Assembly (NCBI GenBank): GCA_021373185.1
Contig: JAJFTF010000031.1
Coordinates: 62,001-126,000, forward strand
Source: Betaproteobacteria bacterium
GTDB lineage: Bacteria > Pseudomonadota > Gammaproteobacteria > Burkholderiales > Sulfuricellaceae
Direction of reading: 5' to 3'
DNA length: 64,000 bases
Each line of letters begins with the position of its first letter. Position 1 is the first letter of the stretch. Shown piece after piece: positions 54,483-63,090 of this stretch. The notes beneath the pieces are model-generated. The model saw only the letters and a list, made by a program, of their open reading frames with translations, did no database searches and had not been told where the DNA came from. Position numbers and translations under genes: made by a program.

Positions 54483-55538
54483 TCAGCTCAGCAGTTTTTC
54501 TACCCCATTGCATGTTTCTTCTACGCTGATATCTTTAGCGTCCAGGCTTTGTGGCTGGAGCAGGACATAGGGCACTTTCCAGGGGTGCCATCGCATGCTT
54601 TCCGATTTGCCAAAAAAGCACAGAATGGGTTTGCCCAAGCCGGCTGCCAAATGCATTGCGCCTCCATCGCTACAAACAACCACTTGGGTTAGCGACAACC
54701 CTGCGATCAGTTGGCCCAGTTCATGGGTCGGATAGGCGAGAACCGGGATATCCGGCAGAGCGTCAATAATTTCCTTTGCTTTGGCGTCGTCGCCGGGGTG
54801 CATGGGGTTGGTCTCGGCACCCGGCGACCAGAACAGGATAAATGCGGCGTTATGGGTTTGATGCAGTTTTCTGATGAGTGCCACAAAATGACTGGTGGGC
54901 CAGCGCTGGCTGGGTTTGCGCGCGCTGATATGGATGCCTAGCCGAAAAGCGTCAGGGGGCCACTGCTGTTGATCGATCAGTTGCTGTACTGTTGAAATTT
55001 TCGCCGGGTTGGCAACGATTTGCAAACTGGGTGGCGGCGACTCGATGCCTATGGCGGCGAGCAGGCGAAAAGTGTCTTCCACTTCGTGGATGGGTTTGGG
55101 AACGGGGTGATAGGGCATGCCGATGTCGATATGCCGGATGCCCCGTTTCCCTTCCTGAATGAAGCCGACGATATGTTTCGGTTTGAGCATTCGGGTAAAC
55201 CATAGCATGCGCTCCTGAAATGCGGGCCCAGCCAGGATCACATAATCGAATCGTTGTCGGCGAAGCTGGAGCAACAGGCGCAATCTGTCCCAATAAACAC
55301 CGGGAATGGTTTTACCGCTTGGGCGATGTTTTGCTTTGGTGTAGACGAATACCTCGTTGATATCCGGATTGTTTTCGAGGGCGGACGAGGTGTAACTGTT
55401 GACCAATGCGCAAATGCAAGCATCCGGGTAATGTTCGCGCAGAGCGCGAAATACCGGGGTGGTGCAGACCAGGTCGCCGATGTTGTCGCGGCGGATGACC
55501 AGGAATTTGAGCGCGGGCGGGTTGGGGGTTGCGTTCAT
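54483..55538 (-). CDS. GT9 heptosyltransferase-family protein
   Basis: A 351-residue GT9: RDNIGDLVCTTPVFRAL, ISARKPSQRW and CSDGGAMHLAAGLGKPIL. Paralogue of the genes at 53466, 57604 and 61417. Adjacent to the ligase gene. Confidence 0.87.
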   Translation of the reverse strand: MNATPNPPALKFLVIRRDNIGDLVCTTPVFRALREHYPDACICALVNSYTSSALENNPDINEVFVYTKAKHRPSGKTIPGVYWDRLRLLLQLRRQRFDYVILAGPAFQERMLWFTRMLKPKHIVGFIQEGKRGIRHIDIGMPYHPVPKPIHEVEDTFRLLAAIGIESPPPSLQIVANPAKISTVQQLIDQQQWPPDAFRLGIHISARKPSQRWPTSHFVALIRKLHQTHNAAFILFWSPGAETNPMHPGDDAKAKEIIDALPDIPVLAYPTHELGQLIAGLSLTQVVVCSDGGAMHLAAGLGKPILCFFGKSESMRWHPWKVPYVLLQPQSLDAKDISVEETCNGVEKLLS

Positions 55539-55553
55539 GGCGAACAGTATGGG

Positions 55554-56780
55554 TTATGCAGCAGCGGAGGATTTCCTCGATTTAAGGAAGGAGAGCCACA
55601 TACCCAGCAACATCGTGCTCAGGATGGCATGTTCATGATGGAGTGTGGTATTCACCAGACCGATGCTTACGGTAACAAAAAATGCACTGAAGCTGCCCCC
55701 CCAAAGCGCCCATGCCAGGTCTTCATCATCCGCCTTTGGAAGAAAGCGGATTAACCAGAGAAACCATGCCAGGAGGATGCCAAGCAGGATGCCGGTGCCG
55801 ATCAATCCACGTTCCGCCAGCGAAGTAATATACAGGCTGTGCGCGTGTGACGAGCCGGCATATTCGGATGCCACATAAACGTTCCCGGCCTCTTCCTGCC
55901 AGGCTTTGACTTTGTCGAAGCTGATTTGGTTGTAATTGTGCATGCCGACCCCAAAAATGGGATATTTATGCCAAGCAACTAGTGCCATATTCCAGATTAA
56001 ATTTCGGTTCGATAGTATTATTCCCGATTGTGTGAGGGACTCCTGTTTTTGTACGACCGCAACTTGACCTAGATATGCGCTTCCCACCAACAATGTTGTT
56101 GTGGCAAGTAACACGACAAGAGGAAATTTGGAGCGCCTAAGCCAGGCGAGACCTAAAATTAATGCAGCTAGTAGGCTAATCCCTACGGCAGCACGGCTAT
56201 CGGAAATGAAAATGGAAACGGCAAAGAGTAGGGAAAGTCCCGCCCCGAGTGTTCGTAAACCGATATGGCATTTTTCCCAAAACGCTAGAACAAGGGAAAT
56301 AAGTGCGCCAAAGCTGATCGCAAGATAGATGGCGCTATGGTTGACATGCCCAACGGAATTAAGCTCAAGAGCATGTTCAGTGTGCGTGATAAACAGACTC
56401 CACAGGGCATAGATAAGCGCAATTAAAGTTGAAAATGCGATAGCAATAAGTAGCCAACGAAATTCAATTCGGTTATAGCCGCTGCGTTTGATGGCCCATA
56501 AAATTGATGCGTATCGTAGGATGTCATTCGCTCCACCCCATTCGCTATTATGTAACCCGGAAAAGGCAGAAATAAAGTAGCTGGAAAGAATCCAGATGGC
56601 GATTAGGCTGTCCCATAAATCCCAAGCCCCCCCCCAGTCTTTCGTACGGAAGTGGTTCGTGACCCAAACACCAATAAAGATAGCCCAAAAAATGTTTTTT
56701 GGGGCTTCCAGTAAAGGGACAAAGATAATGAGGCCAACTAATAGGAAGAATTCAAATGGATTGCTGAGCCTCGTATTCAT
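55554..56780 (-). CDS. waaL: O-antigen ligase / Wzy_C-family membrane protein
   Basis: A 408-residue integral membrane protein of 10 or more hydrophobic segments. A Wzy_C-type core with GVGMHNYNQ and the large periplasmic loop (about 285-330) where catalytic Arg/His of WaaL usually lie. Joins O-antigen or other glycan to lipid A-core in the periplasm. A polymerase (Wzy) cannot be excluded. Its promoter may share the palindromic -10 at 56831. Confidence 0.78.
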   Translation of the reverse strand: MNTRLSNPFEFFLLVGLIIFVPLLEAPKNIFWAIFIGVWVTNHFRTKDWGGAWDLWDSLIAIWILSSYFISAFSGLHNSEWGGANDILRYASILWAIKRSGYNRIEFRWLLIAIAFSTLIALIYALWSLFITHTEHALELNSVGHVNHSAIYLAISFGALISLVLAFWEKCHIGLRTLGAGLSLLFAVSIFISDSRAAVGISLLAALILGLAWLRRSKFPLVVLLATTTLLVGSAYLGQVAVVQKQESLTQSGIILSNRNLIWNMALVAWHKYPIFGVGMHNYNQISFDKVKAWQEEAGNVYVASEYAGSSHAHSLYITSLAERGLIGTGILLGILLAWFLWLIRFLPKADDEDLAWALWGGSFSAFFVTVSIGLVNTTLHHEHAILSTMLLGMWLSFLKSRKSSAAA

Positions 56781-56830
56781 CTTCTTCCTTGCGTTGGCAT
56801 CCGTTAAAGGTCATGTTGCGAATGCCGAAC

Positions 56831-56840
56831 ATTATATAAT
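56831..56840. promoter_or_regulatory. palindromic -10 between divergent genes
   Basis: ATTATATAAT is its own complement and offers a TATAAT box on each strand, between waaL (-) and the FkbM gene (+). The -35 match is poor on both strands. The start codons are about 50 bp away on each side. Confidence 0.4.
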
Positions 56841-56886
56841 AGCGTGAGACTAACCCATAATTTGCCCTATTTTAAAGTGAGTAAAG

Positions 56887-57585
56887 ATGAAATTTAACAA
56901 AATAATGAGGAACCTAATTAGGCGTTTCGGGTATGAAATATCCAGAATAGGCAGAATAGATCCGTTAGAGTCATTGATAATTAAAAATCATCATAAAAAT
57001 TATTTTTTCATTCAAATTGGCGCAAATGACGGAAAAAGATTCGACCCTATTTTTGATATTGTAAATGGCTTGAAGTTAAAAGGCATCGCACTTGAGCCTG
57101 TTAAAGAATATTTCTCTGAACTGGAGAGAAACTACCAATCTTTACCCAACGTGAAGTTGGTGAATAAGGCGATTTATAGCAGAAATGGTGAGATTTCTAT
57201 CTTTAGAGCCAGAAAAGATAATGCGTTTCCAGATTGGGTTAACGGAATTGCTTCATTAGACCCGGAGCATTACAGGAAAAGCGGAGTAAAGAAAGATGAC
57301 GTTATTGAGGAGGTGGTTAGCTGTATAACGTTTGAAAAATTAATAAGCGATTTTGGCATCTCGCACATTGACTTGCTGCAAATTGACACGGAGGGGTTTG
57401 ATTATGAAATTATTAAGATGATTGATTTTAATCTTACCAAGCCGGTTATCATTCATTTTGAGCATGGCTTGCCACATAATGTAATGAGTGTGGAGCAGTT
57501 CAAGGAGTGTGTCGGGATACTAATTGATAATGGGTACCGTATCGTCATGAAAAAATATGATTGCATTGCATACTTAGCTTCATAG
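56887..57585 (+). CDS. FkbM-family methyltransferase
   Basis: A 232-residue FkbM methyltransferase: FIQIGANDGKRFDP, GIALEPVKEYFSEL and LLQIDTEGFDYEII. It is strongly AT-rich within a GC-rich setting, suggesting recent acquisition. Divergent from waaL. Confidence 0.83.
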   Translation: MKFNKIMRNLIRRFGYEISRIGRIDPLESLIIKNHHKNYFFIQIGANDGKRFDPIFDIVNGLKLKGIALEPVKEYFSELERNYQSLPNVKLVNKAIYSRNGEISIFRARKDNAFPDWVNGIASLDPEHYRKSGVKKDDVIEEVVSCITFEKLISDFGISHIDLLQIDTEGFDYEIIKMIDFNLTKPVIIHFEHGLPHNVMSVEQFKECVGILIDNGYRIVMKKYDCIAYLAS

Positions 57586-57603
57586 CTTGAGCGATTCGAT
57601 CCT

Positions 57604-58626
57604 ATGAAAATTCTAATCATTAAGCGAGATAAAATCGGTGATTTGCTTTTGACCACGCCAATGTTGCGGCATCTGCGCCACTCGCTTCCCAATGCAGAAA
57701 TTCATTTACTGGCAAACGATTATAATGCTTGGGTTGTTCAGAATAATCAGGATATTGACCGGTTATGGATCTACGATCGGGTAAAGGTTGGAAAAACGCT
57801 TCGAATAGCTGCCGCGTTCAAGCTTGTCTGGTTGGAATTTAAATTGCGCCTGGAGCGTTTCGATGTTGCGCTTGTCGCGGGAGGTGATGATTCTGCACGT
57901 GCAATCAAACGCGCCTTGCACATTAGAGCGAAGCGCACGATCGCATATTGCGCAGGAGGTAATCCCCTGAAATCCAAGGTAAGCGATCCGCTGCTGGTTG
58001 TTCCTGATATGCACGAAGTGGATCGCATGCTCGCCCAGTTGGTTCCACTGGGTATCCCCGCGCCGGAGAAACAACTTTATCCTTCTTATTCGCTTCCAAC
58101 AGCCTGCCAGAATTTTGCGCTTGAATGGTTGCGTGAACGAGGCTTGTCGCCCCAAAAGTATATCGTGCTGGGCTTGGGTGCCCGACGTGCCAAGAAACAA
58201 CCGACCACTGAACAGGTTCTTGCCTGGAGTCGTTACTTCAAGGAGCAATGGGGATTTGATACGGTTTTCATGTGGACGCCGGGTAAATCCGACAATCCAC
58301 TTTATCCCGGCGACGACGAGGTGGCCCAACCGGTGCTTGATGCCGAATCTCCTTGTATCCACCCATTTCGCGGCGCTTTGATGCCGGCACTGGGATTGAT
58401 TTGGAGCGCGAAAGTCTCCATTTTCCCGGATAGCGGACTTATGCATTTTGCTGCCGCAAGCCCGGGAGGGGTACTTGGCCTATTTGCGGAAACAGATGTG
58501 TCGCCATCACCAGCACAATGGGGGCCAAAGGGGGCGAGGGTGGATTATCTAGAAGCTCGGCAAAGCGTCGCTGAATTGGCTGATGATGTTATTTTTTCAA
58601 AAATAGCCAAGTTGATGGCAAATTAG
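57604..58626 (+). CDS. GT9 heptosyltransferase-family protein
   Basis: A 340-residue GT9: KRDKIGDLLLTTPMLRHL and FPDSGLMHFAAASPGG. Follows FkbM by 18 bp and is convergent with the DUF4254 gene (8-bp gap). Confidence 0.87.
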   Translation: MKILIIKRDKIGDLLLTTPMLRHLRHSLPNAEIHLLANDYNAWVVQNNQDIDRLWIYDRVKVGKTLRIAAAFKLVWLEFKLRLERFDVALVAGGDDSARAIKRALHIRAKRTIAYCAGGNPLKSKVSDPLLVVPDMHEVDRMLAQLVPLGIPAPEKQLYPSYSLPTACQNFALEWLRERGLSPQKYIVLGLGARRAKKQPTTEQVLAWSRYFKEQWGFDTVFMWTPGKSDNPLYPGDDEVAQPVLDAESPCIHPFRGALMPALGLIWSAKVSIFPDSGLMHFAAASPGGVLGLFAETDVSPSPAQWGPKGARVDYLEARQSVAELADDVIFSKIAKLMAN

Positions 58627-58634
58627 AGCGCCTT

Positions 58635-59231
58635 CTATTTGGAGTATAGACAGGGGTTCAACGCAGGGTCGTTGTACATTTTGAACTGCCGGTAGATCTT
58701 GAATTTAGCCCGCCCGCAAGCTGTTTCCCTAAGCAACGTGTCTAGGCAATGCTGGAGGTCAGTACGCTGTTCGATGAGCCGGTTGAGCTTTTGCTGGCAG
58801 GTTTCAATATGGGTTTGTTCCACATCGGTGCGGTGCGTTTGCAGGCGCATGTGAAAAATCTTGAGACTGACGATGGACAGGCGGTCGATCATCGATCCCG
58901 CGGTTTCGCTGTTGAGCAATGCATCCGGGCTGGCGGTCGTATGGGCCAACCGCTGTAGCAGCAAGTCATCAATGTTCTCGATGGCGTCGTTGCGCCTCTG
59001 ATTGTAGCCATCTATCGCCCGCTTATTGGCGGCGATTTCGCCGTCCGCAACATTCTTGCGGCGCGCCAGATCCTCTTCGTTCCAGAGAAGGTTGTTGTAA
59101 CGGTGGTTCAGTTCGATGAATTTCCAAACGCCCTGATCAAATTCGGCAGATGCGCTCTTTCCCCAATCTGGAATACTTAGTTTCGAGTCATGAAATGAAC
59201 TGATTTTGTTTGCCGGGATGTCTGAAAACAT
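58635..59231 (-). CDS. DUF4254 protein
   Basis: A 198-residue DUF4254 protein. The family signature IELNHRYNNLLWNEEDLARR starts at about residue 40, and the rest is mostly helical with possible coiled coil. Found next to LPS core glycosyltransferases in many proteobacteria, function unknown. M at 59231 is chosen; an upstream frame start at 59312 would overlap the next gene. Confidence 0.75.
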   Translation of the reverse strand: MFSDIPANKISSFHDSKLSIPDWGKSASAEFDQGVWKFIELNHRYNNLLWNEEDLARRKNVADGEIAANKRAIDGYNQRRNDAIENIDDLLLQRLAHTTASPDALLNSETAGSMIDRLSIVSLKIFHMRLQTHRTDVEQTHIETCQQKLNRLIEQRTDLQHCLDTLLRETACGRAKFKIYRQFKMYNDPALNPCLYSK

Positions 59232-59277
59232 ATTGGTTATATCTAAAGTGGTTAAGTGGTTTTTCTGAAAACAGGCG

Positions 59278-60486
59278 TTATGTTGTCGGCATCGATAATG
59301 CTGGCGTCTCAAGCCTCGGGCTTTTCCCGGTTGCCATGGTCAGGGCTATATCAATTCTGGAGGAAAATGCTTCAAATGAAAAGAAATCCAGGAATGTCTT
59401 CTCTTTCAATGGATCAGGAAAGTTTTGAGATGTAACAAGTCTGGTGAGAAGCTGTTCAAAATCGCGCCCGTTGTCCTGGCGCGGGTCAGTGTACAGAAAG
59501 CCGGTTGCGCCATCCTTGACGATTTCATTGAAAGGCCGGGCATTTGTCGCCAGCACCGGCGTTCCACAGAATTGCGCTTCCAGGATGTTCAGCCCCATCG
59601 CTTCCCGTTCGGGCAGGCCGGCGAGCAGGAAATCCATGGAATGGTAAACCTGGTTCATGTCGGTTTGCGGCCCCCAGAAGCGGACTTGCCGTTTAATCGG
59701 CGCCAGGTTTTTCTTGAGTTTGCTAATGGATGAGTAGCCGACACCACCGCCAAAAATTTCTATATTGATTTGCGGAAATTTGCCAATGATCGGGCTGAGG
59801 ATCTCGAACAGGGCGGGAAATTGTTTGGCTGCTGCAATGCGGGATACGACCCCCAGGGTGATTCCTTCTTTCCGTTTAAAGTGTCGTGTTGGCTTGATTG
59901 CCCAGAATAGCGGATAAATGAGGCGCAACAGGCGATCCCGCAATTTCCGCTTATCCCAATCATAGGCCGGGATGGCCGCGAGCGGCTGGCCGGCTGTTTT
60001 CTTGAGGCGGTCTAAATCCGCCATCCCATACAAAGGCTCGGGAAAGTAATGGTGAATGCCGGCGGCTTCCAAGGTGTCGATGACGTGGCGGGATACCGGG
60101 AAGATGAGCTGGTAGACGCGGTAGACTTCCCCGTTGCCGCCATAAACCGGGTGGTGAATGATTCCGGTCAGGATGTGTTGTTGTTTCAGCCGGTCGGCCA
60201 GATGTCCGGAAAGCGAGGTGTGGGTAACGATCAGGCTGCGTTGTGCCGGCAAATGATCCAGCATCTCGTCCTTGTGCCTTAACGCCACCAGCTTCACGCC
60301 TAGCAAGTCCATGTCATGCCAGAAAGCCGCTTTCTCATTGACGTAGAGCGTGGTTTTCCATCCTTTGGCCAGCAGCGCCTTGCTGAAAAAAAGAGTATAG
60401 ATTTCCGCGCCGCCCAGAGAGGTGGACATGTTGACCTGATAGCAGGTTTTGTTCTCGCCAGGGGATAAGGTCGGATTGATGTTCAT
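59278..60486 (-). CDS. family 4 glycosyltransferase (WaaG-like)
   Basis: A 402-residue GT-B enzyme: TSLGGAEIYTLFFSKAL, GVVSRIAAAKQFP and EAMGLNILEAQFCGTPVLAT. The order suggests an LPS core hexosyltransferase. It reads toward DUF4254. Confidence 0.85.
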   Translation of the reverse strand: MNINPTLSPGENKTCYQVNMSTSLGGAEIYTLFFSKALLAKGWKTTLYVNEKAAFWHDMDLLGVKLVALRHKDEMLDHLPAQRSLIVTHTSLSGHLADRLKQQHILTGIIHHPVYGGNGEVYRVYQLIFPVSRHVIDTLEAAGIHHYFPEPLYGMADLDRLKKTAGQPLAAIPAYDWDKRKLRDRLLRLIYPLFWAIKPTRHFKRKEGITLGVVSRIAAAKQFPALFEILSPIIGKFPQINIEIFGGGVGYSSISKLKKNLAPIKRQVRFWGPQTDMNQVYHSMDFLLAGLPEREAMGLNILEAQFCGTPVLATNARPFNEIVKDGATGFLYTDPRQDNGRDFEQLLTRLVTSQNFPDPLKEKTFLDFFSFEAFSSRIDIALTMATGKSPRLETPALSMPTT

Positions 60487-60506
60487 GCCGATGAGTGCTT
60501 TCCCGC

Positions 60507-61415
60507 TTAAGTCTTGTTCAACTCGTTCAGCACTTCCTCAGTGCTGAAAACATAGTGGGGTTCTTCTTTGGGCAGCGTCAAATAGGCGCTTACCTCGACC
60601 CACACCATGAACAGGTTTAATCGCAGGGCGAAATGGGCCAATTTTTTCCGGAATCTGGAAATCCGGTATTCCAAGGGCAGGTGCTTGTATTGAAAATAGG
60701 ACATATTCCGACCGGCAATAAATCGCTTCTTCCATTTCCACTCTTTTTTGGTGGTGACGCTGTTGTCATGGGTCACCGTCGATTTTCCGACATACCAGTT
60801 CTGGTATCCCTGGCGCCATGCGCTCAGGGACAGATCGATATCTTCCCCATAATAAATCTTGAATTCATCGGCAAACCCGCCGAGCTGGAAAAACAGCTCG
60901 CGCTCGCACAGCAGGGCGGCGCCGCAGCCCCATAGCACCTTGTGATTGGCTTCCGGGTCCTTGTTGGATTTGTTCTTGCTTTGTGCCCGGATTTCGCCGG
61001 GTACCAGCGTGCCGGAGGTCAGGGATTCAATCAGGTTGTCTTTTTTGCGCAAAATGCGCGGCACCACGGAAAATATCTTTTCTTCGGACAATTTGTCGAT
61101 CAGCGGTTGCAGGCGAAAGCCTTCGGTCAGGGCGACATCGTTGTTGAGGAAGAAGACGAATTTTCCGCCGGCGTTTCTCGCGCCATTGTTGCAGTTGCTG
61201 CCGAAGCCGCGCTCATCGGGATTAACCAGAAAACGAACGTTCGGCAGATTCAGGGCGGCAACGAACGCGCCGGAACCATCCTTGCTGTGGTCATCCGTAA
61301 CAATGATTTCAAAATTGTCGGGCGCTTCTTTTTCCAGAACCTTGTAGTTGGCTTCAAGGTGCTCCTTGAGCAGCTTGATCCCGTTGTAGTTGGGGATAAT
61401 GACGGAAAGCAGCAT
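60507..61415 (-). CDS. family 2 glycosyltransferase
   Basis: A 302-residue GT2: SVIIPNYNGIKLL, TDDHSKDGSG and FFLNNDVALTEG. A C-terminal hydrophobic part may bind the membrane. It separates from the GT9 start by one base. Confidence 0.86.
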   Translation of the reverse strand: MLLSVIIPNYNGIKLLKEHLEANYKVLEKEAPDNFEIIVTDDHSKDGSGAFVAALNLPNVRFLVNPDERGFGSNCNNGARNAGGKFVFFLNNDVALTEGFRLQPLIDKLSEEKIFSVVPRILRKKDNLIESLTSGTLVPGEIRAQSKNKSNKDPEANHKVLWGCGAALLCERELFFQLGGFADEFKIYYGEDIDLSLSAWRQGYQNWYVGKSTVTHDNSVTTKKEWKWKKRFIAGRNMSYFQYKHLPLEYRISRFRKKLAHFALRLNLFMVWVEVSAYLTLPKEEPHYVFSTEEVLNELNKT

Positions 61416-61416
61416 G

Positions 61417-62550
61417 TTATTGGCCTGGATGGTTGGGTTGCGTAGAAGGGGTTAATAGCTCATCGATCACGGTTGTTACCTCGTTCAACGAGATCGCGCG
61501 CATGCACTCTGGCGTTTCGCATTCCTTGGTACCACGGCCGCAACGCTGCACCCAGCCAATCTCGCGCCGGAAAAATTTGTGTTGGTTTCGGCAGGAGACG
61601 TCGGCAACGATGGCGCGATAAGGTGAGTTGCGCCAGAATTCGCCGGCGCCGCAAAGCATCGGCGAGCCGGGCCCGAATAACGTGACGGTCGGCGTGCCAA
61701 CGATGCGGCCAAGGTGGGCGGCGCCGGTGTCCGGGCATACCAGCAGTTCAGCATGGGCCAGCAGGCTCCACAACTGGGACAGGTCGAGCATTCCGGCAAA
61801 CGAGGGATAATTTTTGCCGGGGTCGATTTCGTCGACAATGCCCTGCTCCCCCGGCCCGCCGCTCCACACCACCTGCAGCCCGCGCGCGGTCAGGAACTCG
61901 GCCAGCGCGCGCCATTTTTCTGCGCCCCATTGCTTGAGCACGGTGCTCGCGCCCACATGCAACACGCAATAAGCCTGTTGCGGCAAGGCGAACGGGGTGA
62001 AGTCCGGCGTCGGCCAGTCCTCCGGCTGGTAAGGTTCTGGCGGCGGGCCAGCGATCAGGCCGGCCGCCATGTCGCCCCACATGCCGGGCGTTTCCGGGTA
62101 GGGGATCAGTCGATCCAGCATCCAGTTTTTGTGCGCTGGGCGGTCGCCTGCAAAGCCGACGACCCAGCGCGCACCCAGCGCGCGCGCCAGCCAGCTATAG
62201 CGGTTGTCGCCGGGGACGATGGCGAGATCGAATCCGCCTGACCGAAGCAGGGCGCGAAGGCTGTCGTGGTTACGCGGATTGTAGGCTATCGCGTTTACGC
62301 CATAGGGGTGTTTCTGGTAGAGCGGCGCCGAGGCCGGGGAGGCCGTAAGCAGGATTTTTGCCGCCGGATAGCGCTCGTGCAGTTTGGCCAGCAGCGGCGT
62401 GAGCAGCAAGGTGTCGCCGAGCATCTGGGGATGATGAGTAACCAGAATGCGCCGCACGTCCTCGGGCGGATGCCGTCGTCCCAACGTGCGCAAGGAATGC
62501 CATAGTGCGGCGACAACGATATGGAAGCGTACCGGGAAGCGGCTGGACAT
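61417..62550 (-). CDS. GT9 heptosyltransferase-family protein
   Basis: A 377-residue GT9: HHPQMLGDTLLLTPLLA and CPDTGAAHLGRIVGTPTVTL. A C-terminal Cys-containing tail (CRNQHKF, RCGRGTKECETPECM) is unusual for this family. GC-rich. Confidence 0.86.
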   Translation of the reverse strand: MSSRFPVRFHIVVAALWHSLRTLGRRHPPEDVRRILVTHHPQMLGDTLLLTPLLAKLHERYPAAKILLTASPASAPLYQKHPYGVNAIAYNPRNHDSLRALLRSGGFDLAIVPGDNRYSWLARALGARWVVGFAGDRPAHKNWMLDRLIPYPETPGMWGDMAAGLIAGPPPEPYQPEDWPTPDFTPFALPQQAYCVLHVGASTVLKQWGAEKWRALAEFLTARGLQVVWSGGPGEQGIVDEIDPGKNYPSFAGMLDLSQLWSLLAHAELLVCPDTGAAHLGRIVGTPTVTLFGPGSPMLCGAGEFWRNSPYRAIVADVSCRNQHKFFRREIGWVQRCGRGTKECETPECMRAISLNEVTTVIDELLTPSTQPNHPGQ

Positions 62551-62556
62551 CGCGGC

Positions 62557-63090
62557 TTATTGCTTTACGACTTGCAGTTCGAAGCGGAGCGTGCTGGCGC
62601 GGAAGATGAAGCAGTAGGTTTTTTCGAAAGCTTCCGGGCTCAGCGAAAAGATCATGCGCCCGATGATTCCCAGCAACCCGCCGCCGAAAGACAAATTCCG
62701 CCGCACAATTTTCACGCCGCTGCCGACATAGTGGCGAACCGACATTTTCTCGAAATGATCGAATGAAAAATAGGAAAGATGATGCAGATGGGTCGGGTCT
62801 TTCCAGGAAGACAGCGAGGTGAAATGCGGGGTGATGATGGTGATTTTTGCGCCGTTGCGCGCCGTGCGCACCAGTTCCGCCATCAGGGCGGGAATGTCCG
62901 GCACGTGCTCGATCAGGTTGTCGAGGTAGAACTCGTCGACCGAACTGTCGCGGAACGGCAGTGAGCGGGAGACGTCGCACAGGACGCCGACCGCCTCGCA
63001 CGGGAAACGATCAACGCCGATAAACCCGTCGAGCCGTTTGTTGCCGCAACCCAGGTTGATCTTGAGGCGGTTGTCCGATGGCGTGGTCAT
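62557..63090 (-). CDS. SAM-dependent methyltransferase
   Basis: A 177-residue methyltransferase: INLGCGNKRLDGFIGVD, DNLIEHVPDIP and TPHFTSLSSWKDPTHLHHL, a near copy in pattern of the 52891 protein. 4-bp overlap with the next gene. Confidence 0.84.
   Translation of the reverse strand: MTTPSDNRLKINLGCGNKRLDGFIGVDRFPCEAVGVLCDVSRSLPFRDSSVDEFYLDNLIEHVPDIPALMAELVRTARNGAKITIITPHFTSLSSWKDPTHLHHLSYFSFDHFEKMSVRHYVGSGVKIVRRNLSFGGGLLGIIGRMIFSLSPEAFEKTYCFIFRASTLRFELQVVKQ

Noticed and set aside
61714-62241. Long + strand frame of 175 codons
   Set aside because: It is antisense to a clear GT9 gene in GC-rich DNA and has no domain.
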